Of a DNA stretch of 50,885 bases, positions 1-8,299 are shown in pieces. Positions within the stretch are counted from its first letter, which is position 1, and each line of letters starts with the position of its first letter. The stretch comes from Comamonas sp. GTDB lineage: Bacteria > Pseudomonadota > Gammaproteobacteria > Burkholderiales > Burkholderiaceae_C. Made by a program: the position numbers and the translations under genes. The notes below the pieces were generated by a model. The model was not told the DNA's origin, ran no database searches, and worked only from the letters and a program-made list of their open reading frames with translations. The stretch lies in NCBI GenBank assembly GCA_028690035.1, contig JAQVCA010000009.1:1-50885 (forward strand), in the 5' to 3' direction.

Positions 1-23
1 CGTCAGGCTATTACAAGTGCAAC

Positions 24-60
24 ACCCCCTGTCCTCCATGAGGCAGGGGGTTTTGTTTTT
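24..60 (+). terminator. Rho-independent terminator of an upstream gene
   Basis: A GC-rich hairpin (ACCCCCTG at 24-31 pairing with CAGGGGGT at 44-51, with a further CCT/AGG pairing inside the loop) is followed by a T-rich run to position 60. It would end a plus-strand gene lying left of the window; no convincing end of that gene is visible in the first 23 bases. Confidence 0.75.
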
Positions 61-83
61 ATAGCGCCAATCGCTTATGTAAT

Positions 84-117
84 AAGCCTTTCAGCACCAA
101 AAAGGGTTGAAAGGCTT
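84..117 (-). terminator. Hairpin downstream of the AraC-type regulator
   Basis: A perfect 10-bp inverted repeat, AAGCCTTTCA at 84-93 and TGAAAGGCTT at 108-117, lies 23 bases past the stop codon of the minus-strand regulator gene. On the minus strand it is followed only by a short mixed T/A stretch, so it is a weaker terminator candidate than the one to its left. Confidence 0.5.
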
Positions 118-139
118 GAGAAATCAGTGCTATAAGCTA

Positions 140-1090
140 TTATTTTTGTATGTTGCGGTAGTCTGAAGGCGTCATGCCCACATACGTCTTGAAGGCCCGA
201 CTGAAATGGGCGCTGTTGCCAAAGCCACAGGACATCGCTATATCGGTAATGGTGCATCGTGCCAGTTCAGGCTGGCGTAATTCACGCATACACAACTCAA
301 GACGGCTCTGCAGGATGAATGCACCCAGACCGACATCCTGCCCGGCAAAGCCATTGTGTACATGGCGTTTGCTGCAGTTAAGGGCGCTGGCCACAGTCTG
401 TACAGAAAGATTTGGATCGCGCAAATGGGTCTGTACGTAGGCGCAGATACGATCGTATAGCGCTTCGCGCTGGGTCAGAGCAGTCGTTTGACCAGCCAGC
501 TCCTGCAGAGACAAATGCACCATATCTACCAACAATTCGCCGGCGCGTTGAGCTAGGGGAGGTGACATGCGCTCCAACTCTTGGTAGGTGCTGCGCATTG
601 TTTCCAGGGCAATGCGTGCCATACCGCTGGCACCGCCCACGTTGCGCCCCATCAGACCATCTAGATTGAGGCCACGTTGCTCGATACTGCGGCGAGGCAG
701 CATCAAGATGAGATGTTCACTGTGCTGGGGGTTGTTGACCTCATAGGGGCGCGAGGTGTCGTACACCACCCAATTGCCATTGCTGACCTGCGCTTGTTGA
801 TCGTTTTGGCGCACCTCGGCATGACCGGCCCATGGAGCGATGATCTTCAGATAGGCTTCCTCGCTGTCGCGCAGGCGTTGGCGGGGACGTACGACACGAT
901 GGCGCCCAGCATCCAGTTGGGTGAGGATGACGTCGCCTGCAGACGCAATGCACAGTCGCCCATCAAACCGTGTATCGCCATACAGATCTGTCTGCAATCC
1001 GTTGAACAGTTGCGCCATCCAGTTGCACCAAGTGGGTGCGCTCTCCTTCTCTGGCAGGGCGTCGGTGCTCAGCACCTTTGCTGTGCTCAT
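140..1090 (-). CDS. AraC/XylS-family transcriptional regulator
   Basis: A 316-residue DNA-binding activator. The C-terminal third carries the two helix-turn-helix units of the AraC family (SVQTVASALNCSKRHVH, then ITDIAMSCGFGNSAHFSRAF and the closing GMTPSDYR); the N-terminal two thirds fit the AraC-binding-like effector domain found in regulators of aromatic pathways. I chose the ATG at 1090 because AGGAAA lies nine bases upstream; the frame stays open to 1216 without a better site. It is divergent from pchA, so it is probably the 4-cresol-responsive activator of the pch operon. That link is inferred from position; the effector could also be 4-hydroxybenzaldehyde or 4-hydroxybenzoate. Confidence 0.9.
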   Translation of the reverse strand: MSTAKVLSTDALPEKESAPTWCNWMAQLFNGLQTDLYGDTRFDGRLCIASAGDVILTQLDAGRHRVVRPRQRLRDSEEAYLKIIAPWAGHAEVRQNDQQAQVSNGNWVVYDTSRPYEVNNPQHSEHLILMLPRRSIEQRGLNLDGLMGRNVGGASGMARIALETMRSTYQELERMSPPLAQRAGELLVDMVHLSLQELAGQTTALTQREALYDRICAYVQTHLRDPNLSVQTVASALNCSKRHVHNGFAGQDVGLGAFILQSRLELCMRELRQPELARCTITDIAMSCGFGNSAHFSRAFKTYVGMTPSDYRNIQK

Positions 1091-1439
1091 AGATCGTTTC
1101 CTCATGCTGAGACGCCCAGCGCCACAACGGGCATTATCGGCATTTGGCCTTTTTAGGGACGATTTAGGTCGTTGATAGCAGGTGCTGCACCAGGGTAAAC
1201 CCTGAGTGATTTGCACGATTCGTCAAGTTGTTTGTGCACTGTGTGTACAGCGCTGAAAAACGGCGTTTTTTATCATCCGAGCACCTTCGAATGCTATACG
1301 TTTCGATAACAAGCCTGTGCGTCAAAAAAAGAAAAAAATTGCATTTGATGCTAGATTTTTCGATGCATCAAACAGCTTAGCTGTCTTGGTGGATGATGCC
1401 GTTGCGCAATTGTGTCGAAACAGTGAAAGAGAAACGTCC
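1091..1439. promoter_or_regulatory. Divergent control region between the AraC regulator and pchA
   Basis: This 349-base gap is more AT-rich than the genes on either side. It holds a perfect 8-bp inverted repeat, TTTGATGC at 1344-1351 and GCATCAAA at 1365-1372, about 70-95 bases before the pchA start. Further left are an imperfect dyad (TGTGCAC-TGT-GTGTACA) near 1230-1247 and two similar TTCGAAT/TTCGATA blocks near 1287-1308 that could be a direct-repeat activator site. The pchA frame remains open back to 1317, but that extension is Lys/Phe-rich and unlike an aldehyde dehydrogenase, so I treat it as leader. Confidence 0.55.
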
Positions 1440-2891
1440 ATGATTGAACAACAGATGCTGATTGGCGGACAAGTCGCCCAGGCAAGCAATGGCGCTACTT
1501 TTGAGCGCAAGAACCCTTTGGATGGCAGTGTGGCTACCCGTGCCCCCGCTGCCACGGTCGCTGACGCTGTGCGTGCTGTAGAAGCCGCCCAAGCAGCTTT
1601 TCCTGCGTGGGCAGCTCTGGGCCCGACCGAGCGTCGCCAGATGCTCATGAAGGCCTCCAAGGCGCTGGAAGCCAAGGCCGAGGCGTTTGCTGCTGCCATG
1701 GCTGCAGAAACAGGCGCTTCGGGCATCTGGGCGGGCTTTAACGTCCACTTGTCGGCCAATATGTTTTTGGAGGCCGCAGCGCTGACGACCCAGATCAACG
1801 GCCAGGTGATTCCTTCGGACATTCCTGGCAGCGTGGCCATGGCCGTACGCCAGCCTGCTGGTGTCGTGTTGGGTATTGCCCCTTGGAATGCGCCCATCAT
1901 TTTGGCCACCCGTGCCATTGCCACGCCCCTAGCATGTGGCAACACCGTGGTACTCAAGGGCTCTGAAATATGCCCTGCCACCCACGGTTTGATCATTGAG
2001 GCGCTGCAAGAAGGCGGCTTACCCCCTGGTGTGGTGAACTTCGTCACCAACGCCCCTGAGGATGCCGGTGCCGTGGTGGAAGCCATGGTGGCTCATCCAG
2101 CTGTGCGTCGCGTGAACTTCACGGGCTCGACCCGTGTGGGCCGCATCATTGGCCAGACCTGCGCCAAGTACATCAAGCCTGCCATTCTGGAGCTGGGTGG
2201 CAAGGCTCCTTTCTTGGTTCTGGACGATGCCGATATCGACGCTGCGGTTGCAGGTTGCACTTTTGGTGCATTTGCCAACTCGGGCCAGATCTGCATGTCC
2301 ACCGAGCGCATCATCGTCGATGAGGCCGTGGCTGAAGAATTCATTACCAAGCTGGTGGTACGCGCGCAATCGCTGCCGCTGGGCGATCCCCGCCAGGGCC
2401 CCGTGGTGTTGGGCTCGGTGGTGGATATGAGCACTGTGCATCGTGTCAACGAACTGATCGACGATGCGGTCGCTAAAGGTGCCAAGATTTTATGCGGAGG
2501 CAAAGCCAGTAACACGCTCATGCCGGCCACTTTGCTGGACGGTGTCACACCTGAGATGCGCATTTTCCACGAAGAAACCTTCGCCCCGGTCAAGGCCATC
2601 GTACGCGTACGTGGTGAGGAAGAGGCCATTGCCATGGCCAACGACAACGAGTTTGGCCTGTCCTCTTCTGTCTACACCCGCGATGCTGCCCGTGGCTGGC
2701 GTGTGGCTGCGCGCATTGAAGCAGGTATTTGCCACGTGAATGGGCCCACTGTGCACGATGAAGCGCAGATGCCGTTTGGCGGTGTGAAGAACTCGGGTTA
2801 TGGTCACTTCGGTGGTCAAGCAGGCATTGATGCCTTTACCGATACGCGCTGGATCACTGTGCAGACCCAGCCGCGTGCCTATCCCTTCTGA
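1440..2891 (+). CDS. pchA: 4-hydroxybenzaldehyde dehydrogenase (NAD-dependent aldehyde dehydrogenase)
   Basis: A 483-residue aldehyde dehydrogenase that would oxidise 4-hydroxybenzaldehyde to 4-hydroxybenzoate. Family landmarks are the PWN motif near residue 150, FTGS at 227-230, the general base Glu251 in ELGG, and the nucleophile Cys285 in SGQICMSTER. The ATG at 1440 gives the usual start of this subfamily (MIEQQMLIGG) after a GAGAAACG stretch. It is first of four same-strand genes in the order pchA-pchC-pchX-pchF known from Pseudomonas putida 4-cresol operons. The sequence is also close to vanillin and salicylaldehyde dehydrogenases, so it may serve the aldehydes made by the ech pathway at 30 kb, for which no other dehydrogenase is visible here. 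Confidence 0.88.
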   Translation: MIEQQMLIGGQVAQASNGATFERKNPLDGSVATRAPAATVADAVRAVEAAQAAFPAWAALGPTERRQMLMKASKALEAKAEAFAAAMAAETGASGIWAGFNVHLSANMFLEAAALTTQINGQVIPSDIPGSVAMAVRQPAGVVLGIAPWNAPIILATRAIATPLACGNTVVLKGSEICPATHGLIIEALQEGGLPPGVVNFVTNAPEDAGAVVEAMVAHPAVRRVNFTGSTRVGRIIGQTCAKYIKPAILELGGKAPFLVLDDADIDAAVAGCTFGAFANSGQICMSTERIIVDEAVAEEFITKLVVRAQSLPLGDPRQGPVVLGSVVDMSTVHRVNELIDDAVAKGAKILCGGKASNTLMPATLLDGVTPEMRIFHEETFAPVKAIVRVRGEEEAIAMANDNEFGLSSSVYTRDAARGWRVAARIEAGICHVNGPTVHDEAQMPFGGVKNSGYGHFGGQAGIDAFTDTRWITVQTQPRAYPF

Positions 2892-2930
2892 TTTTTGCGG
2901 GGCTTGCCCCGCGTTTTCCGGAGAACCTTT

Positions 2931-3257
2931 GTGTCATTTTCCATTTCCTCTATCTCCTGCCAGTGGGCTTTGGCAGCATGTCTGTCAGGCTTGGCCCTGA
3001 CAGCAGCTGCTGCCCAGCCGCAGGACGTTGGCCCCGGCCAGCGTTACTACGAAAAAATCTGCTCCAAGTGCCATGAAACCGGGATTGGTCCCGTGCTCAA
3101 GGGCCGTGCGTTGTCGCCCGAAACCGTGGTGGCCTTTGCGCGCATTGGCGTGAACGCCATGCCTGCGTTTCGCGTGACCGACATCGATGATGCCACGCTG
3201 TCTGACCTGGGCGTGTACATCTCCAAGACGCAGCCTCCTGCTGCGGCCAAGAAGTAA
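2931..3257 (+). CDS. pchC: 4-cresol dehydrogenase (hydroxylating) cytochrome c subunit
   Basis: A small periplasmic c-type cytochrome that accepts electrons from the PchF flavoprotein. From the GTG at 2931, preceded by GGAG at 2920-2923, it is 108 residues: a Sec signal peptide of about 28 residues ending in an Ala-rich stretch, then the heme c motif CSKCH at 44-48 and a probable axial Met77 in NAMPAF. The mature length of about 80 residues matches the known PchC subunit. An upstream ATG in frame (2895) is rejected because it adds an Arg-rich stretch before the signal peptide and has no ribosome binding site. Confidence 0.9.
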   Translation: MSFSISSISCQWALAACLSGLALTAAAAQPQDVGPGQRYYEKICSKCHETGIGPVLKGRALSPETVVAFARIGVNAMPAFRVTDIDDATLSDLGVYISKTQPPAAAKK

Positions 3258-3271
3258 GTGGAGGCCGTAGC

Positions 3272-3796
3272 ATGCACAGCAATCGCCGCCTTCTTCTGAA
3301 AAGCCTGGCAGCTGCCGGATTGGCTGTCTCGGGCGCAGGCTGGACACAACTGGCTACCGCCGCCAACGCCCCCGCAGCCGCTTCTGCGGCTGGCGATGTG
3401 CTGGCGTTGACGTCCAGCCTGTCGGCGACCACTGCCAAGGACGTTGCCTTGAACGAGGCCTTCCTCAGCGGTGTGCGAGCCGGTGCGCCTGTGGTCAGCC
3501 ACACTGCCCTGCAAGGCCTGGACAGCGCACCCTTCCAGCAATTGGGTCAGCTACTGGCCAACGGCCAGTCCACCGTTCTGGTGGGCCTGCTGGACGATGC
3601 CAGCGCTGCGCTGGTGCTGGATCTGGTGCGCTCTGCCGGTGGCCGTGTGCTGTCTGAGCAAGTACACCATGTGGATGCCAGTGCCGACACCTGGGCACAA
3701 ACGCTCGGCCAGAAGTTGGCCTTGGGTCAAGTGACCCCGGACGCCGCGTTTGCCGCTGGCGCATCCACCCGCGTCTCCTTCCGCTGCCTGATCTAA
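3272..3796 (+). CDS. pchX: PchX-like exported protein of the 4-cresol operon
   Basis: A 174-residue protein sitting between the two subunits of 4-cresol dehydrogenase, the same place as the uncharacterised pchX in Pseudomonas. It starts with a twin-arginine-like signal (RRLLLKSLAAAGLAVSG, ending near residue 31), so it is probably exported folded. The rest is Ala/Leu-rich with no metal- or nucleotide-binding motif that I recognise. Its conserved position suggests a role in maturation, export or assembly of the flavocytochrome, but I see nothing in the residues that proves this. Confidence 0.75.
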   Translation: MHSNRRLLLKSLAAAGLAVSGAGWTQLATAANAPAAASAAGDVLALTSSLSATTAKDVALNEAFLSGVRAGAPVVSHTALQGLDSAPFQQLGQLLANGQSTVLVGLLDDASAALVLDLVRSAGGRVLSEQVHHVDASADTWAQTLGQKLALGQVTPDAAFAAGASTRVSFRCLI

Positions 3797-3810
3797 GAAA
3801 GACACAGAGC

Positions 3811-5361
3811 ATGACAAGCAAATACATGGCCTTGCCCCAAGGCGTGAATGAAAGCCAGTTCGATGCTGCTATCGCCCGCTTCAAGGCGGTGCTGGGTGCT
3901 GAGAACGTAATGATCGACGCCGATGTGGTGCGTCCTTACAACAAAGTGATGATGTCTGTCCCCACCGAGGAGCACACGCCCTCGGCGGTGGTTACTGCCA
4001 CCAGCGTGGAGCAGGTGCAGGAAGTCGTCAAGATCTGCAACGAGTTCAAAATCCCCGTGTGGACGATTTCCACCGGTCGCAATTTTGGCTATGGCTCTGC
4101 GGCCCCGGTCAAGCGCGGTCAGATCATTCTGGATCTGAAGAAGATGAACAAGATCCTGCACGTCGATGCCGAGCTGTGCACGGCTCTGGTTGAGCCCGGC
4201 GTGACTTACCAGCAGCTGTACGACTACCTGGAAGAGAACAACATCCCGCTGATGCTGTCTTTTTCGGCACCGTCGGCCATCGCAGGCCCCCTGGGCAACA
4301 CCATGGACCGTGGCGTGGGCTATACCCCCTACGGTGAGCACTTCCTGATGCAGTGCGGTATGGAAGTGGTGCTGGCCAACGGTGACGTGTACCGCACCGG
4401 CATGGGCGGCGTCAAGGGCGACACGGCCTGGCAGGTGTTCAAGTGGGGTTACGGCCCGACGCTGGACGGCATGTTCACCCAGTCCAACTACGGCATCTGC
4501 ACCAAGATGGGTTTCTGGCTCATGCCCAAGCCCCCGGTGTTCAAGCCTTTCGAAATCCAGTTCGACGAAGACAGCGACATCAACGAGATCGTTGAATTCA
4601 TCCGCCCCCTGCGTATTGCCCAGATCATCCCCAACTCGGTGGTGATCGCTGGCCTGCTGTGGGAAGCCTCGACCTGCAACACCCGTCGCTCCGACTACAT
4701 CACCACCCCTGGTGCCACGCCGGACAACATCCTCAAGCAAATCCAGAAGGACAAGCATCTGGGTGCCTGGAACGTGTACTGCGCGCTGTACGGCACGCAG
4801 GAGCAGGTGGACGTGAACTGGAAGATCGTCACCGGCGCCCTGAAAAAGCTGGGCAAAGGTCGTTTGATCACGCAGGAAGAAGCCGGCGATACCCAGCCCT
4901 TCAAGTACCGTTCGCAGCTCATGTCGGGCGTGCCCAACCTGCAAGAGTTTGGTCTGTACAACTGGCGTGGGGGCGGTGGCTCGATGTGGTTTGCCCCCGT
5001 GTCGCAAGCACGCGGCAGCGAGTGCGACAAACAGTACGCACTGGCCAAGCAGATCCTGAACAAGCACGGTCTGGACTATGTGGGCGAGTTCATCGTGGGC
5101 TGGCGCGACATGCACCACGTCATCGACGTGCTGTACGACCGCAGCAGCGAAGAAGAAACCAAGCGTGCCAATGCCTGCTTCAACGAACTGCTGGACGAGT
5201 TTGAAAAGCGTGGCTATGCCGTGTACCGCGTGAACACTGCGTTCCAAGAACGCGTTGCACAGAGCTACGGCCCCGTCAAGCGCAAGCTGGAGCAGACCCT
5301 CAAGCGTGCCCTGGATCCGAACGGCATCCTGGCACCGGGCAAGTGCGGTATCGACATCTAA
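3811..5361 (+). CDS. pchF: 4-cresol dehydrogenase (hydroxylating) flavoprotein subunit
   Basis: A 516-residue member of the vanillyl-alcohol-oxidase flavoprotein family. It hydroxylates the methyl group of 4-cresol with water, first to 4-hydroxybenzyl alcohol and then to the aldehyde, passing electrons to PchC. The FAD-binding N-terminal half has ISTGRNFGYGSAAP near 87-99. Tyr383 (GLYNWRGGGG) is the likely site of covalent FAD attachment, corresponding to Tyr384 of the P. putida enzyme. Tyr94, Tyr472 and Arg473 fit the phenol-binding residues. There is no signal peptide of its own, which makes the neighbouring TAT-type PchX notable. A eugenol or alkylphenol hydroxylase is the main alternative, but the operon argues for 4-cresol. 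Confidence 0.93.
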   Translation: MTSKYMALPQGVNESQFDAAIARFKAVLGAENVMIDADVVRPYNKVMMSVPTEEHTPSAVVTATSVEQVQEVVKICNEFKIPVWTISTGRNFGYGSAAPVKRGQIILDLKKMNKILHVDAELCTALVEPGVTYQQLYDYLEENNIPLMLSFSAPSAIAGPLGNTMDRGVGYTPYGEHFLMQCGMEVVLANGDVYRTGMGGVKGDTAWQVFKWGYGPTLDGMFTQSNYGICTKMGFWLMPKPPVFKPFEIQFDEDSDINEIVEFIRPLRIAQIIPNSVVIAGLLWEASTCNTRRSDYITTPGATPDNILKQIQKDKHLGAWNVYCALYGTQEQVDVNWKIVTGALKKLGKGRLITQEEAGDTQPFKYRSQLMSGVPNLQEFGLYNWRGGGGSMWFAPVSQARGSECDKQYALAKQILNKHGLDYVGEFIVGWRDMHHVIDVLYDRSSEEETKRANACFNELLDEFEKRGYAVYRVNTAFQERVAQSYGPVKRKLEQTLKRALDPNGILAPGKCGIDI

Positions 5362-5403
5362 GCGTTGTGGATGTCTGTGGGGGCGTGCAACCGTCCCCAC
5401 TCC

Positions 5404-5442
5404 AAAAGGTCGCCAGTGTTATTGCTTGGCGACCTTTTTTTT
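5404..5442 (+). terminator. Strong terminator of the pch operon
   Basis: A perfect 12-bp stem (AAAAGGTCGCCA at 5404-5415 with its complement at 5427-5438) and an 11-base loop run into an uninterrupted T tract to 5442, 43 bases past the pchF stop. This closes the pch operon and separates it from the TRAP binding-protein gene. Confidence 0.93.
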
Positions 5443-5564
5443 GACAAAAATCCAGCAAAAAGCGCGTATAAAACGCGCTTGGCTTGCACGTGCCGGCAGG
5501 CCAAGGTGGAAGGGCCACCGTAGCCCGTCGCCATCACCTCTGATTCAAGGACCAAGGAGAAACC

Positions 5565-6587
5565 ATGAAAAAAACCCTCACCGCCATTGCATTGGCCGCA
5601 GCCAGCCTGAGCGCCAGCGCCCAGGATCCCGTGATTTTGAAGGTGGCCCACTTCTGGCCACCCACGGCGCTTTCGCAGCAAAAGGTGCTGGAGCCCTGGT
5701 GCGCCAAAATCGCCCAGGAGTCGAACAACCAGATGCAATGCCAGATCTACCCGGCCATGCAGCTGGGCGGCACACCGCCGCAGCTGATTCAGCAGGCCAT
5801 GGATGGCGTGGCCGATATCGTCTGGACGCTGCCGGGCTATACCGCCGGTCGTTTCCCGGCGGTTGAAGTGCTGGAGCTGCCCTTCCTCAACACCTCTGCC
5901 GAGGCCGGTAGCCGTGCGGCATGGGACATTTACCAAAAATACGGTCAGAAAGATTTCCCAGGCATCAAGGCCTTGGCCTTCCACGTGCACGATCGTGGTC
6001 AGATCCACAACAACAAGCGCCCCATCACCCAGGTTGCCGATTTCAAGGGCCTGAAGATGCGCGCCCCCACCCGTTTGACCAACAAACTGCTGGCTGCGCT
6101 GGGCGCCACGCCCGTGGCCATGCCCATGCCGCAAACGCCCGATGCCGTCTCCAAGGGCGTGGTCGATGGCTACCTGCTGCCTTGGGAGGTGCTACCCACC
6201 ATGAAGCTGCATGAGATGACCAAGTACCACTCGGAAATCTCCAGCCCAGCCCCTGCGCTGTACACCGCCGTGTTCACCATCGCCATGAACCAGGCCAAGT
6301 ACGACAGCCTGCCGCCCAACCTGAAAAAAGTGATCGACGACAACTCTGGCGCCGAGTTCTCGCGCTCCATCGGCAAGGTGTGGGACGAGTCGGCAGCCTC
6401 CTCGCGTCAGCCAGCGGTGGACCGTGGCAACCAGTTCAACACCATCGATGCCGCCAACTTGGCCGGGTTTGAGAAGGCCGGGGCCAAAGTCACCGAAGGC
6501 TGGATCAAGGAAGTCACCGCCAAAGGCTACCCAGGCCAGGCCATGGTGGACGATGCGCGTCGTCTGGCCAAGGAATACGCTAAATAA
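5565..6587 (+). CDS. TRAP transporter solute-binding protein (DctP family)
   Basis: A 340-residue periplasmic binding protein with a short Sec signal (MKKTLTAIALAAASLSASA). It shows the DctP-family core: an early VAHFWPP strand, QLGGTPPQLIQQAMDG near 67-82, LPF near 107, and LKMRAPTR near 163-170 containing the arginine that usually salt-bridges a carboxylate ligand. AAGGAG lies just upstream of the start. No DctQ or DctM membrane gene is in the window, so it is an orphan that must work with membrane subunits encoded elsewhere. Its place after the pch terminator suggests an aromatic acid or other pathway-related carboxylate as ligand, but this is only inference. Confidence 0.85.
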   Translation: MKKTLTAIALAAASLSASAQDPVILKVAHFWPPTALSQQKVLEPWCAKIAQESNNQMQCQIYPAMQLGGTPPQLIQQAMDGVADIVWTLPGYTAGRFPAVEVLELPFLNTSAEAGSRAAWDIYQKYGQKDFPGIKALAFHVHDRGQIHNNKRPITQVADFKGLKMRAPTRLTNKLLAALGATPVAMPMPQTPDAVSKGVVDGYLLPWEVLPTMKLHEMTKYHSEISSPAPALYTAVFTIAMNQAKYDSLPPNLKKVIDDNSGAEFSRSIGKVWDESAASSRQPAVDRGNQFNTIDAANLAGFEKAGAKVTEGWIKEVTAKGYPGQAMVDDARRLAKEYAK

Positions 6588-6588
6588 A

Positions 6589-6674
6589 AAGATAGCTGCT
6601 AGCGCTTAAAGAAAAAGGGTTTCAGGTATTTTTGTACCTGAAACCCTTTTTTAATGGGCGCGAGCAGCTATCTT
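6589..6674. repeat. Dispersed inverted-repeat element, complete copy 1
   Basis: An 86-base element whose two halves are imperfect complements: AAGATAGCTGCTAGCGCTT on the left and the complement of GCGCGAGCAGCTATCTT on the right, enclosing the terminator hairpin at 6612-6651. It fills nearly the whole gap between two convergent genes. The same outer and inner arms recur at 39766-39855 and, more diverged, at 16193-16280; single arms occur at 22008-22053 and 23670-23714. Confidence 0.75.
6612..6651. terminator. Bidirectional terminator between convergent genes
   Basis: A 17-bp perfect stem, AAAAAGGGTTTCAGGTA at 6612-6628 and its complement at 6635-6651, has A runs on one side and T runs on the other, so it can terminate both the plus-strand binding-protein gene and the minus-strand reductase gene. 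It is the central hairpin of the dispersed repeat described in the previous entry. Confidence 0.9.
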
Positions 6675-6676
6675 AT

Positions 6677-7936
6677 TTATGCCTTGGCCGGCAGCAGGCT
6701 GGTCAAGTCAAAGGCGGGATCGGCGGCTTGTTCTGGCGTGGGCGACACGCCCGCATCCAGCAGCTTGCGTGCCTGCAGGTGGTCTTTGCTGGCATTGACA
6801 CTGTCCACGGCCAGCAGGCGCTCGCCCTGGAAGTGGTACACGCTGAAACTGCCACTGCCCAGATCGCCGCGCACGGCCCATTGATCGGCGCCGGTGGACA
6901 GGCCGGCCATCTGCAGCTTCTTGTCGTACTGGTCGCTCCAGAACCAGGGTGTGGCCGTAAAGGGCCGCTCTTGCCCCAGCAGTGCCGCCGCCGCGCTCTT
7001 GGCCTGCTCGGTGGCGTTTTGCACCGATTCCAGGCGCAGCAGGTTGCCATTGGGCAGGCGGCGCACGGCGCAATCGCCCGCAGCGACGATGGCCGGGTCG
7101 CTGGTGCGGCTGCAGGCATCGACGACGATGCCGCGCTCGCATTCCAGACCAGCGGCCACGGCCAGCTGGTCGTTGGCTGCCACGCCAATGCCGACCACGA
7201 CCAGGCCCGCAGGCACCAGACTGCCATCGGCCATGCGTACACCGCTGACTTGGCCTTGGGCGTCGGCTTCCAGCGCGGTGATTTGCGCCCCCAGTTGCAG
7301 CTGCACGCCATGGCTGCGGTGCAGTTCGGCATACCAGTCGGACAGCACGGGCGCCAGCACGCGGCCCAGCAGGCGTGGTGCGGCTTCCAGCACCGTGACG
7401 GCCAAGCCCTTTTTACGGGCGGTGGCAGCCACCTCCAGACCGATAAAGCCGCCACCAATCACCACCACCGGCAACTGCCGCTCTTGGCACAGGGTCAGGC
7501 GTTCAGCAATGGCTGAGGCGTCGTCGCGCGAGCGCAGCGCCAGCACACCTTGCGCTTGGGCGCCGGGCAGCGGCAGGGCGCGCGGGGTGGAGCCAGTGGC
7601 CAGCACCAGACCGGCGTAGGGCAGGGTGCTGCCATCGGCCAGCTGCACTTGCTTGGCCGCGCGGTCGATGGCCACCACAGTGGTGTCGGTGCGCAGCGTG
7701 ATGTTCTTGCGTGCCAGCATCTCGGGCGCGCGCATCACGAGTTGAACCGCATCCATCTCGCCAGCCAGCCAGGCCTTGGACAGGGGCGGGCGGTGGTAGG
7801 GGCCGTAGGGCTCGTCGCCCAGCATGGTGATGGGGCCGGTGAAACCGCCAGCGCGCAACGATTCGGCCGTTTGCACGCCAGCCTGACCGGCGCCGATGAT
7901 GACGATGGGGCCTTGGAGGGTGGAGGTGTCGCTCAT
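6677..7936 (-). CDS. NAD(P)H-dependent ferredoxin reductase of a P450 system
   Basis: A 419-residue FAD-containing pyridine-nucleotide oxidoreductase of the putidaredoxin/rhodocoxin reductase type. The N-terminal FAD dinucleotide fold is IVIIGAGQAGVQTAESLR near 11-28; the second fold for NAD(P)H is VVVIGGGFIGLEVA near 154-167; VAAGDCAVR near 280-290 is the ATG-like FAD motif. It follows the ferredoxin gene with a 16-base gap, and the P450 gene lies upstream on the same strand, so together they form a three-component class I monooxygenase. The stop codon lies against the repeat-borne terminator. Confidence 0.9.
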   Translation of the reverse strand: MSDTSTLQGPIVIIGAGQAGVQTAESLRAGGFTGPITMLGDEPYGPYHRPPLSKAWLAGEMDAVQLVMRAPEMLARKNITLRTDTTVVAIDRAAKQVQLADGSTLPYAGLVLATGSTPRALPLPGAQAQGVLALRSRDDASAIAERLTLCQERQLPVVVIGGGFIGLEVAATARKKGLAVTVLEAAPRLLGRVLAPVLSDWYAELHRSHGVQLQLGAQITALEADAQGQVSGVRMADGSLVPAGLVVVGIGVAANDQLAVAAGLECERGIVVDACSRTSDPAIVAAGDCAVRRLPNGNLLRLESVQNATEQAKSAAAALLGQERPFTATPWFWSDQYDKKLQMAGLSTGADQWAVRGDLGSGSFSVYHFQGERLLAVDSVNASKDHLQARKLLDAGVSPTPEQAADPAFDLTSLLPAKA

Positions 7937-7952
7937 GGCAGGCGCGGCCTTC

Positions 7953-8276
7953 TTATTCCTGCGATTCGGGCAGGCGCACGATCAGGCCTTCCAGCGCAGC
8001 GGTGGCCTTGATCTGGCAAGCCAAGCGGCTGTTGGGGCGGCGCTCGCAGGCCACGTTTTCCAGCATGTCCAGCTCGCCTTCGCTGGGGGGGGGCAGGTCG
8101 CCCAGGCGGGCTTCGTCCACATAGCAGTGGCAGGTGGCGCAGGCGCAGGAGCCACCGCACTCGCCCACAATGCCGTCCACGCCGTTGGCAGTGGCGCCCT
8201 GCATCAGGCTCCAGCCGTCGGGCAGGTTGATGGTGGTTTCTTGCCCGCAGGCTTCGATGAAGGTGATGTTGGCCAT
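7953..8276 (-). CDS. 2Fe-2S ferredoxin of the P450 system
   Basis: A 107-residue adrenodoxin/putidaredoxin-type ferredoxin. Three cluster cysteines lie in CGGSCACATCHCY and the fourth in LACQIK near residue 87. It shuttles electrons from the flavoprotein reductase just downstream to the cytochrome P450 encoded upstream. The start at 8276 (MANITFIEACG) is chosen because it matches the family's first strand; the frame extends 16 codons further but that part overlaps the terminator tract and would add Phe/Arg-rich residues. Confidence 0.92.
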   Translation of the reverse strand: MANITFIEACGQETTINLPDGWSLMQGATANGVDGIVGECGGSCACATCHCYVDEARLGDLPPPSEGELDMLENVACERRPNSRLACQIKATAALEGLIVRLPESQE

Positions 8277-8299
8277 GGTTCTATCTCGGAATCTGTAAA

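Noticed and set aside
3793-5400. 535-codon open frame antisense to pchF
   Set aside because: Composition is His/Val/Gly-rich with no family motif, and the opposite strand is a clear flavoprotein with active-site residues in place.
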